A stretch of 64,000 nt of DNA, taken from contig NZ_ATVO01000009.1 in assembly GCF_000420765.1 (NCBI RefSeq), positions 1 to 64,000 of the forward strand, given 5' to 3'. The position numbers were made by a program, and so were the translations under genes. The notes beneath the pieces are model-generated. The model saw nothing but the letters and a program-made list of their open reading frames with translations. It ran no database searches and had not been told where the DNA came from. Source of the stretch: Sandarakinorhabdus limnophila DSM 17366 (GTDB lineage: Bacteria > Pseudomonadota > Alphaproteobacteria > Sphingomonadales > Sphingomonadaceae). Positions 51,702 through 60,223 of the stretch are shown in pieces. The first letter of the stretch is position 1. Each line of letters begins with the position of its first letter.

Positions 51702-52643
51702 ATGACCACATCCCTGGGTACCCATGATTTCGTTGCGGACACGCGCAACGAGACGATCCTGATCAACGTCAATGGCCAGCTGCTCCGCCGCGCCGAGGCG
51801 ATGGTGAGCGTGTTCGATTCCGGCTTCATGCTGGGCGACGGCGTGTGGGAAGGCCTGCGCGTCCACGCCGGCCGCATCGCGTTTCTGGATCAACATCTCG
51901 ATCGGCTGTGGGAAGGCGCCAAGGCCATCTACATGGATATCGGCATCAGCCGCGAGGAGCTGGAGCGGCGCATTTACGACACCATCGACGCCAACGCGAT
52001 GAGCGCCTGCCATATCCGGCTTATGGTGACGCGCGGGCTGCGTTCCACCCCCTATCAGGATCCGCGCGTGGTGGTCTCACCCGCCACCATCGTCATCATC
52101 GCCGAGTACAAGGACCCGCTGCCCGCCACCATCGAGAAGGGCATCCGTCTCGCTACCGTGCACGTGCGGCGCGGTTACCCGGACGTGCAGGACCCGAAGC
52201 TCAACAGTCATTCGAAGCTGAACTGCATCACCGCCTGCATCCAGGCGACGCAAGCGGGCGCGGACGAGGCGTTGATGCTGGATCCGCACGGGTTTGTGGC
52301 GACGTGCAACAGCACGCATTTCTTCATCGTGAAGAAGAACCGCCGCGGGGTGGAGGAAGTGTGGACATCGTCGGGCGATTATTGCCTCGCCGGCATCACG
52401 CGCGGCAACGTGATCGCGGTGTGTGAGGACAATGGCATCCCGGTTTTCCAGAAGAATTTCTCGCTGACCGACGTCTATTCCGCGAGCGAAGCCTTTGTGA
52501 CCGGCACCTTTGCCGGCGTGGTGCCCGTGACCAGCATCGATGGCCGCAAACTGACCGATGCGCGCGGCCCGATGGTGGCGCGGTTGCAGGGCCTGTATCG
52601 CGCGTTGATCGAAGCCGACGTCACGGCGCGGGGCCGGCTGTGA
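51702..52643 (+). CDS. class IV aminotransferase (D-amino acid/branched-chain type)
   Basis: A 313-residue PLP transaminase. Motifs: DSGFMLGDGVWEGLRVHAGR, RLMVTRGLRSTPYQDPR, LNSHSKLNCITACIQA with the PLP Lys, and CLAGITRGNVIAVCEDNG. The fold covers branched-chain aminotransferases, D-alanine transaminases and aminodeoxychorismate lyases, and the specificity cannot be read from motifs alone. The stop overlaps the next gene (GTGA), a sulfotransferase-like protein. Confidence 0.88.
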   Translation: MTTSLGTHDFVADTRNETILINVNGQLLRRAEAMVSVFDSGFMLGDGVWEGLRVHAGRIAFLDQHLDRLWEGAKAIYMDIGISREELERRIYDTIDANAMSACHIRLMVTRGLRSTPYQDPRVVVSPATIVIIAEYKDPLPATIEKGIRLATVHVRRGYPDVQDPKLNSHSKLNCITACIQATQAGADEALMLDPHGFVATCNSTHFFIVKKNRRGVEEVWTSSGDYCLAGITRGNVIAVCEDNGIPVFQKNFSLTDVYSASEAFVTGTFAGVVPVTSIDGRKLTDARGPMVARLQGLYRALIEADVTARGRL

Positions 52644-53356
52644 CCACCCGGATTGCAATGTGGTCAGGGCCGCGCAACCTGTCGACGGCGATGATGCGCA
52701 GCTTTGGGGCGCGCGGCGATTGCCATGTGAGTGACGAGCCGTTTTACGGCGCCTACCTTCACCACACCGGCGACGATCACCCGATGGCCGGCGACGTGAT
52801 CGCCGACATGGACTGCGATTGGCTCAGCGTCACCGCCGCGCTTTCCGGGCCGTGCGCGAAGCCAATATGGTACCAGAAGCACATGGTGCACCACATGGTC
52901 GGGGAGGTAGCACTGGGTGATCTGAAGGGCTTCCAACACGCCTTCCTGATCCGCGCGCCGGAACGGGTGATCGCCTCCTACGCCGAAAAGCGGGAGGTGG
53001 TGACGGCGGAAGGCCTGGGGTTCGCCCAGCAGCGCGCCTGGTTCGAAGCGGAAGCCGACCGGCTGGGCCACGCTCCGCCGGTGGTCGATTCGGCCGATGT
53101 GCTGGCCGACCCGGCAGGGACGCTCTCCCGCCTGTGCGCGGCGCTGGGCATCGCGTGGACCGACTCCATGCTGCACTGGCCCGCCGGCCCCCGCGACACC
53201 GATGGCGTGTGGGCGCCGCACTGGTATGGCCGGGTGCTGGCTTCCACCGGCTTTGATGGCCGCGAAGGGCCGCTGCCGGCGTTGACGGGCGAAGCGGCAA
53301 ACGTGCGTGACGAATGCCGGCCGCATTATGAGTTCCTCAGCGCGCACAAGCTCTGA
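52640..53356 (+). CDS. sulfotransferase-like P-loop protein
   Basis: A 238-residue protein with the sulfotransferase-type nucleotide loop (MWSGPRNLSTAMMRSFGARG), a central QKHMVHH, and FLIRAPERVIASYAEKREV resembling the 3'-phosphate contact region. The GTG start overlaps the aminotransferase stop. Plant aminotransferase-like proteins fuse the same two domains (from memory), so the pair probably functions together. Whether it really transfers sulfate is unknown. Confidence 0.75.
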   Translation: MTTRIAMWSGPRNLSTAMMRSFGARGDCHVSDEPFYGAYLHHTGDDHPMAGDVIADMDCDWLSVTAALSGPCAKPIWYQKHMVHHMVGEVALGDLKGFQHAFLIRAPERVIASYAEKREVVTAEGLGFAQQRAWFEAEADRLGHAPPVVDSADVLADPAGTLSRLCAALGIAWTDSMLHWPAGPRDTDGVWAPHWYGRVLASTGFDGREGPLPALTGEAANVRDECRPHYEFLSAHKL

Positions 53357-53450
53357 CTCCCCCCTGTCCATCACCGCGTCAAAAGCGACAGGTTGCCCAA
53401 GGCTGACGTGCGCGTAATCTGCCACCCAATCAGCTTTGGGGAGTAGACCC

Positions 53451-54548
53451 GTGAATTTCGATTTTTCCGACGAAGCCAAGGAACTCGGCGAACAGGCGCG
53501 CAAGTTGCTCGCCGAAAAGGCCGGCACGGGCCCGGCGCGCAGGGCGATGGCCGCTGACGCACCGGCGATGGACGCCGCCCTGTGGAAAGAGATTGCCGAA
53601 CTGGGCTGGACCGCTGCACGCGTGCCGGAAGCCCATGGCGGCCTTGGCCTCACGGTCGAGGAAGTGGCCCAGTTGGCAGAAGCCGCCGGTGGCAGCCTCG
53701 CCCATGTGCCGCTCGTCTCCACCCTGCTCGCCACCGAAGCGCTGGTGCTGGCCGGCACGGAAGCCCAGCAGGCCAAGTGGTTGCCCGGCATCGCCAGCGG
53801 TGAGATCATCGCGTGCGTCGCCTGGAGCGAACCCGGTGCCGTGAGCCCGGCCACGGTGAAGACCGTGTCCAGCGGCAGCGCCCTGACCGGCGTGAAGCAG
53901 CCGGTGGCCGATCTTGCCGTTGCCCATGTCGCCATCGTGGCGGCCGCTGGCGCTGATGGCCCGCGGCTTTACATCGTCGATCTGAAGGGCGCGCAGACGG
54001 CGGCGGTGGAAACCGTCGATCTCGTCCGCCGCCACGGCAAGCTGACATTGAGCGCCACCCCGGCCGAAGCGCTGGGCACGGCCAGCGACTATCAGGATTG
54101 GCTCGACCGCGCCGCGGTGATCCTTGCCTATGAAGCCATTGGCACCGCTGGCGCCGCGATGGCGATGACGGTGGATTATGCCAAGACCCGCGTCGCCTTC
54201 GGCCAGAAGATCGGCCGTTATCAGGCGGTCAAGCACAAGTGTGCGGACATGTATATCAAGCTGGAACTGGCCCGCGCCCACGCGCTGCATGGCCTGGCCA
54301 TGATTGGCACCAATGGTGCCGAACTGCGTCAGGTGGCAGCTGCCGCCCGCGTCGCCAGCCTGGATGCGCTGGCCTATTGTGCCGAGGAAAATGTCCAGCT
54401 GCACGGCGGTATCGGCTTCACCTGGGAAAGCGATTGCCAATTCTATTACCGCCGCAACCGGGCGCTGGTCGCCGCGCTTGGTCCGCGCGGCTGGTGGGCC
54501 GATCGGCTGGTGCGCGCGCTGGAACAGCGCAACAGCGCTGCCGCGTGA
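53451..54548 (+). CDS. acyl-CoA dehydrogenase, non-catalytic-type partner subunit
   Basis: A 365-residue acyl-CoA dehydrogenase-fold protein. KTRVAFGQKIGRYQAVKHKC and VQLHGGIGFTWESDC are present, but the usual GTNEI segment with the catalytic-loop FAD contacts is replaced by YYRRNRALVAALG at the C-terminus. This is the pattern of the smaller subunit in two-gene alpha2beta2 dehydrogenases such as the steroid FadE pairs. The start is GTG 53451 with GGGGAG before it. The catalytic partner follows 59 bases later. Confidence 0.88.
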   Translation: MNFDFSDEAKELGEQARKLLAEKAGTGPARRAMAADAPAMDAALWKEIAELGWTAARVPEAHGGLGLTVEEVAQLAEAAGGSLAHVPLVSTLLATEALVLAGTEAQQAKWLPGIASGEIIACVAWSEPGAVSPATVKTVSSGSALTGVKQPVADLAVAHVAIVAAAGADGPRLYIVDLKGAQTAAVETVDLVRRHGKLTLSATPAEALGTASDYQDWLDRAAVILAYEAIGTAGAAMAMTVDYAKTRVAFGQKIGRYQAVKHKCADMYIKLELARAHALHGLAMIGTNGAELRQVAAAARVASLDALAYCAEENVQLHGGIGFTWESDCQFYYRRNRALVAALGPRGWWADRLVRALEQRNSAAA

Positions 54549-54607
54549 CGAAATGCGCCTCGACAGATTGAGCGGTCGAGGGTGAAAACAGCTTCGGGAG
54601 AGACATC

Positions 54608-55834
54608 ATGGATTTTAACGACGCCCCGCAGGAAGCCGAATTTCGCGCCGTTGTGCGCGCCTGGCTGAACGAGAATGCCACCGAATATCGCGATCCGCCC
54701 CCGGAAGGCATGAAGCTGCCGGAATTCATCGCGCGATCCAAGGCATGGCAGGCCAAGAAGCACGCCGCCGGCTATACTGGCATCACTTGGCCCAAGATGT
54801 TCGGCGGCCAGGGCCTGACGCCCATGCACAGCATCATCTATGGCCAGGAAGAAAGCCGCTGGCACGTGCCGCAGGGCCTCTATTCCATTGGCCTTGGCAT
54901 GTGCATCCCCACCGTCTTCACCCACGGCAACCCCGAAGTGGTGCAGCGTTATGTGCCCAAAGCGCTGCTGGGCGAGGAAGTCTGGTGCCAGCTCTTCTCC
55001 GAACCGGCGGCGGGCTCCGATCTCGCCGGCATCCGCACCAAGGCGGTGCGTGAGGGCGATGAATGGGTGATCGACGGCCAAAAAGTGTGGACCAGCTTCG
55101 CCCACGCCTCCGATTTCGGCATCGTCGTCTGCCGCACCGATCCGAACATGCCCAAGCACAAGGGCCTCACCATGTTCATCGTGAACATGAAGGCACCGGG
55201 CGTGACCGTGAAGGGCATCAAGCAGATGTCGGGCGGCAGCGATTTCAACGAAGTCTTCTTCGATGGCGTGCGCGTGAATGATTCGCACCGGCTGGGCGCC
55301 GTTGGCGACGGCTGGAAGGCGGCGCTGACCACGCTGATGCACGAGCGTTTGGCGGTCGGCGGCAAGCCGCGTTACGCGCCCGGCTATGAAACGCTGATGA
55401 AGCTGGCCAAGGACGTGGAAGCGCCGGACGGCAGCCCCGCCATCGGTGCCAGCGACGTGCGCCAGAAGATCGCCCAGACCTACATCAACGATCAGGGCAT
55501 CAAGCTCACCCAGATGCGGGCGCTTTCGGCCCTGTCAAAGGGCCAGGTGCCCGGCCCGGAACAGTCCATCTCCAAGGTGGTGGTGGCCAAGACCATGCAG
55601 GATCTGGCCAGCTTCGCGCTTGATCTGTCGGGCGGTGACGGCTTTGTGGCCGGCGCCGACGCCGATCCGGAACTGGCCAAGCTGCAAGGGTCGTACATCG
55701 GTTCGGCCGGCCTCCGCATCGCCGGCGGGACGGACGAAATCCTGCGCAACATCATCGCCGAGCGCGTGCTGGGCCTGCCCGGCGACATGCGTCCGGACAA
55801 GGACACGCCGTTCAATCAGAGCGTGCCAGCGTAA
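54608..55834 (+). CDS. acyl-CoA dehydrogenase, catalytic partner subunit
   Basis: A 408-residue acyl-CoA dehydrogenase with LFSEPAAGSDLAGIRTKA, KVWTSFAHASDFGIVVCRT, and IAGGTDEILRNIIAERVLGLP at the C-terminus. Together with the previous gene it should form an alpha2beta2 enzyme, as in FadE26/27-like steroid side-chain or branched-acyl oxidation. ATG 54608 with GGAG spacing. No steroid genes are adjacent, so the substrate is open. Confidence 0.9.
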   Translation: MDFNDAPQEAEFRAVVRAWLNENATEYRDPPPEGMKLPEFIARSKAWQAKKHAAGYTGITWPKMFGGQGLTPMHSIIYGQEESRWHVPQGLYSIGLGMCIPTVFTHGNPEVVQRYVPKALLGEEVWCQLFSEPAAGSDLAGIRTKAVREGDEWVIDGQKVWTSFAHASDFGIVVCRTDPNMPKHKGLTMFIVNMKAPGVTVKGIKQMSGGSDFNEVFFDGVRVNDSHRLGAVGDGWKAALTTLMHERLAVGGKPRYAPGYETLMKLAKDVEAPDGSPAIGASDVRQKIAQTYINDQGIKLTQMRALSALSKGQVPGPEQSISKVVVAKTMQDLASFALDLSGGDGFVAGADADPELAKLQGSYIGSAGLRIAGGTDEILRNIIAERVLGLPGDMRPDKDTPFNQSVPA

Positions 55835-55888
55835 ACGACGGATAGTGACAAGGGGGCGGTGGCCAATCGGCCGGCGCCCCTTTTCGCG

Positions 55889-56644
55889 TCAATCGGCCGG
55901 GCAGCCTTCCGGCACCGGCGCCAGGCTCAGTTCCGACTTGGCCTTCAACAGATCCGCCTTGTAATCCGCTGCGTCCGCGATCTGCTGATAGAGCGCCGTG
56001 GCCATCAGGCGGCCGCCGGTCACATCCGACGCCCAGTGCACCCGGCAGGCGATGCGCAGATCGCCCGTGGCCTTGCCGAACTTCAGCAGCGCGGCGCTGC
56101 GTTCCGGCCGCGCGTCCGACAGGATCAGGCCCCACAGCCAGCCGACCGCAGCATGGCCGGACGGATAGGCAAAGCCCAGCGCCTTCCCGCCGTCCTTCGC
56201 GGCATCCGGGTCGCAGGCCTTGCCCCTATCCGTGCTGAACGGCCGCGGGCGCTTGTAATAATCCTTGGCCAGGAACACGGCGCGGCCCAGATCGGTGCCG
56301 GCGCGCCGAAGCAACATCAGGGTGGCCGGCGTGGTTTGCGGGGTGAGCGTGGCGCCGAGCGCACAACTCACGGTCTTGACGAAGCTGGGGCTGGTCACGC
56401 TCAACTGGCCGATGGCGCTCTGCCACAGTGGCCCGCCGATGCCGCGCTTGCTCTGGCGATAGAGGAATTTGTCGGCCTGCTCATCGGTGCTGCCGGCTTC
56501 GGGCGGCGGCGGCAACAGTCGCATCAGGGCCAGCGGCGGCCTGTCCGCCACATAACCTGAGGCCGCCGGTGCGGCGGCGGTCATCATGGGCTGGGCCGCC
56601 AGCGGCGCGGCAGTGAGCATCAGGGCTATCAGCATCAGGCGCAT
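55889..56644 (-). CDS. PAP2-family acid phosphatase (class A non-specific type)
   Basis: A 251-residue periplasmic phosphatase with a signal peptide (MRLMLIALMLTAAPLAAQ). The three PAP2 motifs are present: KDYYKRPRP, AYPSGHAAVGW and CRVHWASDVTGGR, with the two catalytic His. Removes phosphate from organic phosphates outside the cytoplasm. It faces away from clpA; the divergent gap is 214 bases and shows no other gene. Confidence 0.92.
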   Translation of the reverse strand: MRLMLIALMLTAAPLAAQPMMTAAAPAASGYVADRPPLALMRLLPPPPEAGSTDEQADKFLYRQSKRGIGGPLWQSAIGQLSVTSPSFVKTVSCALGATLTPQTTPATLMLLRRAGTDLGRAVFLAKDYYKRPRPFSTDRGKACDPDAAKDGGKALGFAYPSGHAAVGWLWGLILSDARPERSAALLKFGKATGDLRIACRVHWASDVTGGRLMATALYQQIADAADYKADLLKAKSELSLAPVPEGCPAD

Positions 56645-56858
56645 TTCAATCTCCCATGCAGGAAATCCATCATGGCGCGCCGCTACCGGGCTGACCAGTG
56701 CTTCCTGTTCGCCACTGCGACATTACAAACGTGTTGCAGTGGGCCGTTTGCCCCTTGATATCTGGCCCAGCCGGGCAGACATTGGCTGTAGGCCCTCCAT
56801 ACGGCCGGGCCGGCCAACGGCGCTCCTTTCCCCCGAAGGGCGCGCCACGGAGATGTTG

Positions 56859-59201
56859 ATGCCCTCGTTCACCCGCGAACTCGAAAAGACCCTGCACAAC
56901 GCGCTGGCCGAAGCCGCGCGCCGCACCCACGAATATGCCACGCTGGAGCATCTGCTGCTGGCGCTGACCACCGATACCCACGCCGCCCAGGTGATGAAGG
57001 CCTGCAATGTCGATCTGGAAGAAATGCAGGGCCAGTTGATTCGCTATCTCGATACCGAACTGCAGGCGCTGAAGGCCGATGCCAGCGTCGATCCGTCGCC
57101 CACCGCCGGTTTCCAGCGCGTGGTGCAGCGCGCCATCCTGCATGTGCAAAGCTCTGGCCGCGAAGAAGTGACCGGAGCCAACGTGCTGGTCGCGCTGTTT
57201 TCCGAACGCGAAAGCCACGCCGTGTTCTTCCTGCAGCAGCAGGACATGACGCGGCTGGATGCGGTTTCGTTCATCAGCCACGGCATCGCCAAGTCTGGCC
57301 AGTCCGAAGCCAAGCCGCCCAAGGGCTCGGCTGATCGGGAAGAGCCGGAAGAAAAGCCGGCCAAGGCGGAGAAGAGCGACAAGAAGGGCGGCGAAAGCGC
57401 CCTCAAGCAGTTCACGGTGAACCTCAACGAGAAGGCCAAGATCGGCAAGGTTGATCCGCTGATCGGACGGCATGCCGAGGTGGACCGCACTATCCAGATC
57501 CTGTGCCGCCGGTCCAAGAACAACCCGCTCTATGTGGGTGATCCGGGCGTGGGCAAGACGGCGATCGCCGAAGGCCTGGCCCGCAAGATCGTCGAAGGCC
57601 AGGTGCCCGATGTGTTGCTGCCCGCCGTCATCTACAGCCTCGACATGGGCGCGCTGCTTGCCGGCACGCGCTATCGCGGTGATTTTGAGGAACGGCTGAA
57701 GAATGTCGTGAACGAGCTGGAAAAGCTGCCGCACGCCGTGCTGTTCATCGATGAAATCCACACCGTGATCGGCGCGGGCGCCACCAGCGGCGGGGCGATG
57801 GACGCATCGAACCTGCTCAAGCCCGCGCTGTCTTCGGGCGCGATCCGCTGCATCGGTTCGACCACCTACAAGGAGTTCCGCAACCACTTCGAGAAGGACC
57901 GCGCGCTGCTGCGCCGCTTCCAGAAGATCGACGTGAACGAGCCGAGCATCGAGGATTCGATCAAGATCCTGATGGGCCTGCGGCCTTCGTATGAGGAGCA
58001 TCACAAGCTGAAATACACCGCCGATGCCATCAAGGCGGCGGTGGAGCTTTCAGCGCGTTACATCAACGATCGCAAGCTGCCCGACAAGGCCATCGACGTG
58101 ATCGATGAAACCGGCGCCTCGCAGATGCTGCTGCCCGAGAACAAGCGCAAGAAGAGCATCGGCGTGAAGGAAGTGGAAGCGGTGATCGCCACCATGGCGC
58201 GCATTCCGCCCAAGAGCGTTTCCACCGACGACAAGACTCAGTTGCAGACGCTGGAAGGCGATCTGAAGCGCGTGGTGTTCGGCCAGGATGCCGCCATCGA
58301 AAAACTGTCCAGCGCCATCAAGCTGGCGCGTGCGGGCTTGCGTGAACCCAACAAGCCGATCGGCTCCTACCTGTTTTCAGGCCCCACAGGGGTTGGCAAG
58401 ACGGAAGTGGCCAAGCAGCTGGCCAGCATTCTGGGCATCCCGCTCACCCGCTTCGACATGTCGGAGTATATGGAACGCCACTCGGTCAGCCGGCTGATCG
58501 GTGCGCCTCCCGGCTATGTCGGCTTTGATCAGGGCGGTCTGCTCACCGATGCCGTCGATCAGCAGCCGCATTCGGTGCTGCTGCTCGACGAAATCGAAAA
58601 GGCCCACCCCGATCTGTTCAACATCCTGTTGCAGGTGATGGACAACGGCAAATTGACCGATCACCACGGCAAGACGGTGGATTTCCGCAACATCATCCTG
58701 ATCATGACCACGAACGCCGGCGCGGCCGACATGGCGCGTGAAGGCATTGGGTTCGGCGCCACCACCCGCATCGGTGAGGACGAGGAAGCCATCAAGAAGA
58801 TGTTCTCACCCGAATTCCGCAACCGGCTGGATGCCACCGTGCCGTTCGGTTACCTGCCGCCATCGGTGGTCGCCATGGTGATCGACAAGTTCGTGCTGCA
58901 GCTGGAAATGCAGCTGGCCGATCGCGATGTGCACATCAGCTTGACCGAAGAAGCCAAGGCCTGGCTGATCGCGCGCGGTTATGATCGCCTGTATGGCGCC
59001 CGCCCGATGGGCCGGCTCATCCAGGAGAAGATCAAGCAGCCGCTGGCCGAGGAACTGCTGTTCGGCAAGCTGGTCAACGGCGGCGAAGTGCGCGTGCACG
59101 TGAAGGACGAGGATCTGTCGTTTGAGATCGTGCCGGCGATCAAGAAGCTGAAGGCTAAGAAGGCCCCCAAGGCGCTGCCAGCGCCGGCCACGGAGGCCTG
59201 A
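56859..59201 (+). CDS. clpA: ATP-dependent Clp protease ATP-binding subunit ClpA
   Basis: Unfoldase of the ClpAP protease. 780 residues: an N-terminal repeat domain that would receive the adaptor ClpS (residues 1-145), a charged linker (PEEKPAKAEKSDKKGGE), AAA1 with GDPGVGKTA near 226, and AAA2 with GPTGVGKTE near 507. No M-domain of the ClpB type. The start at 56859 has GGAG seven bases before it; an ATG two codons upstream abuts that site. No clpS is adjacent. Ends at a strong terminator. Confidence 0.95.
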   Translation: MPSFTRELEKTLHNALAEAARRTHEYATLEHLLLALTTDTHAAQVMKACNVDLEEMQGQLIRYLDTELQALKADASVDPSPTAGFQRVVQRAILHVQSSGREEVTGANVLVALFSERESHAVFFLQQQDMTRLDAVSFISHGIAKSGQSEAKPPKGSADREEPEEKPAKAEKSDKKGGESALKQFTVNLNEKAKIGKVDPLIGRHAEVDRTIQILCRRSKNNPLYVGDPGVGKTAIAEGLARKIVEGQVPDVLLPAVIYSLDMGALLAGTRYRGDFEERLKNVVNELEKLPHAVLFIDEIHTVIGAGATSGGAMDASNLLKPALSSGAIRCIGSTTYKEFRNHFEKDRALLRRFQKIDVNEPSIEDSIKILMGLRPSYEEHHKLKYTADAIKAAVELSARYINDRKLPDKAIDVIDETGASQMLLPENKRKKSIGVKEVEAVIATMARIPPKSVSTDDKTQLQTLEGDLKRVVFGQDAAIEKLSSAIKLARAGLREPNKPIGSYLFSGPTGVGKTEVAKQLASILGIPLTRFDMSEYMERHSVSRLIGAPPGYVGFDQGGLLTDAVDQQPHSVLLLDEIEKAHPDLFNILLQVMDNGKLTDHHGKTVDFRNIILIMTTNAGAADMAREGIGFGATTRIGEDEEAIKKMFSPEFRNRLDATVPFGYLPPSVVAMVIDKFVLQLEMQLADRDVHISLTEEAKAWLIARGYDRLYGARPMGRLIQEKIKQPLAEELLFGKLVNGGEVRVHVKDEDLSFEIVPAIKKLKAKKAPKALPAPATEA

Positions 59202-59210
59202 AGATCATCA

Positions 59211-59240
59211 CCCCCCGCCGGTCGCCCGGCGGGGGGTTTT
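59211..59240 (+). terminator. strong intrinsic terminator after clpA
   Basis: CCCCCCGCCGG pairs with CCGGCGGGGGG around a short TCG/C loop, followed directly by TTTT. Ten bases after the clpA stop. Confidence 0.9.
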
Positions 59241-59326
59241 GCTGGCCACGGTCGTAATCGTTCAGCCTGCGGTCAGCCGGAAGTCGGCAGTTTATCCCTT
59301 GGAAGACTTGCAAGGGGAATCGGGCG

Positions 59327-59530
59327 ATGATCGGGCAACTGGCATCACGCATCGGGCTCATGGCCCTGATGGTGGCGGCGTTGATCGCTGCCGAACCACG
59401 CCTCACCCTCGCCTTCGAACAGGTCGGCGATCCGCGGCCAAAGCGCTTTGCCCTCACCGGCGAGGTGATGGGCAAGGCGCTGGGATTGGTGATCAGCTGG
59501 TCGGGCGGCAGCCGTCAGCTTTTGCGCTGA
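59327..59530 (+). CDS. small exported or membrane protein of unknown function
   Basis: A 67-residue frame with a hydrophobic N-terminal segment (LASRIGLMALMVAALIAAE) and a short polar tail (RPKRFALTGEVMGKALGLV). The ATG at 59327 has GGGGAATCGGG upstream. It ends one base before the recX stop on the opposite strand. No family recognised; it may be a real small protein. Confidence 0.45.
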   Translation: MIGQLASRIGLMALMVAALIAAEPRLTLAFEQVGDPRPKRFALTGEVMGKALGLVISWSGGSRQLLR

Positions 59531-60100
59531 TCAATCCGCCGCAATCAACGCTTCCGCTTCCGCCACGCTGCGCGCCGCCAATATCTGCCGCGCCACCCCC
59601 ATCGCGTGCCCGGCGCGCAGCATGGCCGCGAGCGCCTTTTGCCGGCTGGCCGGATCGTCACTGCTCTCGCGCGCGAACGGCCCCAGCCGCTTCCTCCGGG
59701 CAAAGGCCAGCGCCGTGGCCAGCGCCGCTTGCTCATCGGGCGCCTCACCGCGATCAGCTTCGCCGACTCCAGCCGCGTGCAACTGCTCCGTCACCCGGCG
59801 ATGGCCCAGTCCGCGCGCCGCCATCGCCCGGCTTTTCATGGCCGCAAAAGCGGCATCATTGACATAACCCAGCTCTACCATCCGGTCCGCCAGCGCTTCC
59901 AGTGGGGCCGGCTGATCCCCGGCCCAGCCGCGCTCCTTCAACTTGCGGGCCAGATAGCGCAGCAATTTCAAACGCGTGGTGGCAAAGCGCGCGGCATAAT
60001 GCAGGGCCAAATCCCGCAAGCCAGCCTCGTCCAGCGGCGGCGGGACCCGGCGCTCGCCACCGCGCTTTGGGCGGCCATTTCCTTGCTTTTCATCATCCAT
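59531..60100 (-). CDS. recX: RecX-family regulatory protein
   Basis: Binds RecA filaments and limits recombinase activity. 189 residues, mostly three-helix repeats (RDLALHYAARFATTRLKLLR, ALADRMVELGYVNDAAFAAM, SRAMAARGLGHRRVTEQL). The ATG at 60100 (MDDEKQGN) follows GGAAAG; a longer upstream start lacks a ribosome site. recA is not in the window. Convergent with the small protein above. Confidence 0.9.
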   Translation of the reverse strand: MDDEKQGNGRPKRGGERRVPPPLDEAGLRDLALHYAARFATTRLKLLRYLARKLKERGWAGDQPAPLEALADRMVELGYVNDAAFAAMKSRAMAARGLGHRRVTEQLHAAGVGEADRGEAPDEQAALATALAFARRKRLGPFARESSDDPASRQKALAAMLRAGHAMGVARQILAARSVAEAEALIAAD

Positions 60101-60223
60101 GCCACTTTCCTGCCACTTTCGGGCCGGAATTTGAACGCCCCCGCGTGCAACAGTCATGGTGTAGAAAAATGACATGCAACGCGGGCCGGGTCGGGCTCTG
60201 GCGTTGCGGCAAGGGAGATACCG

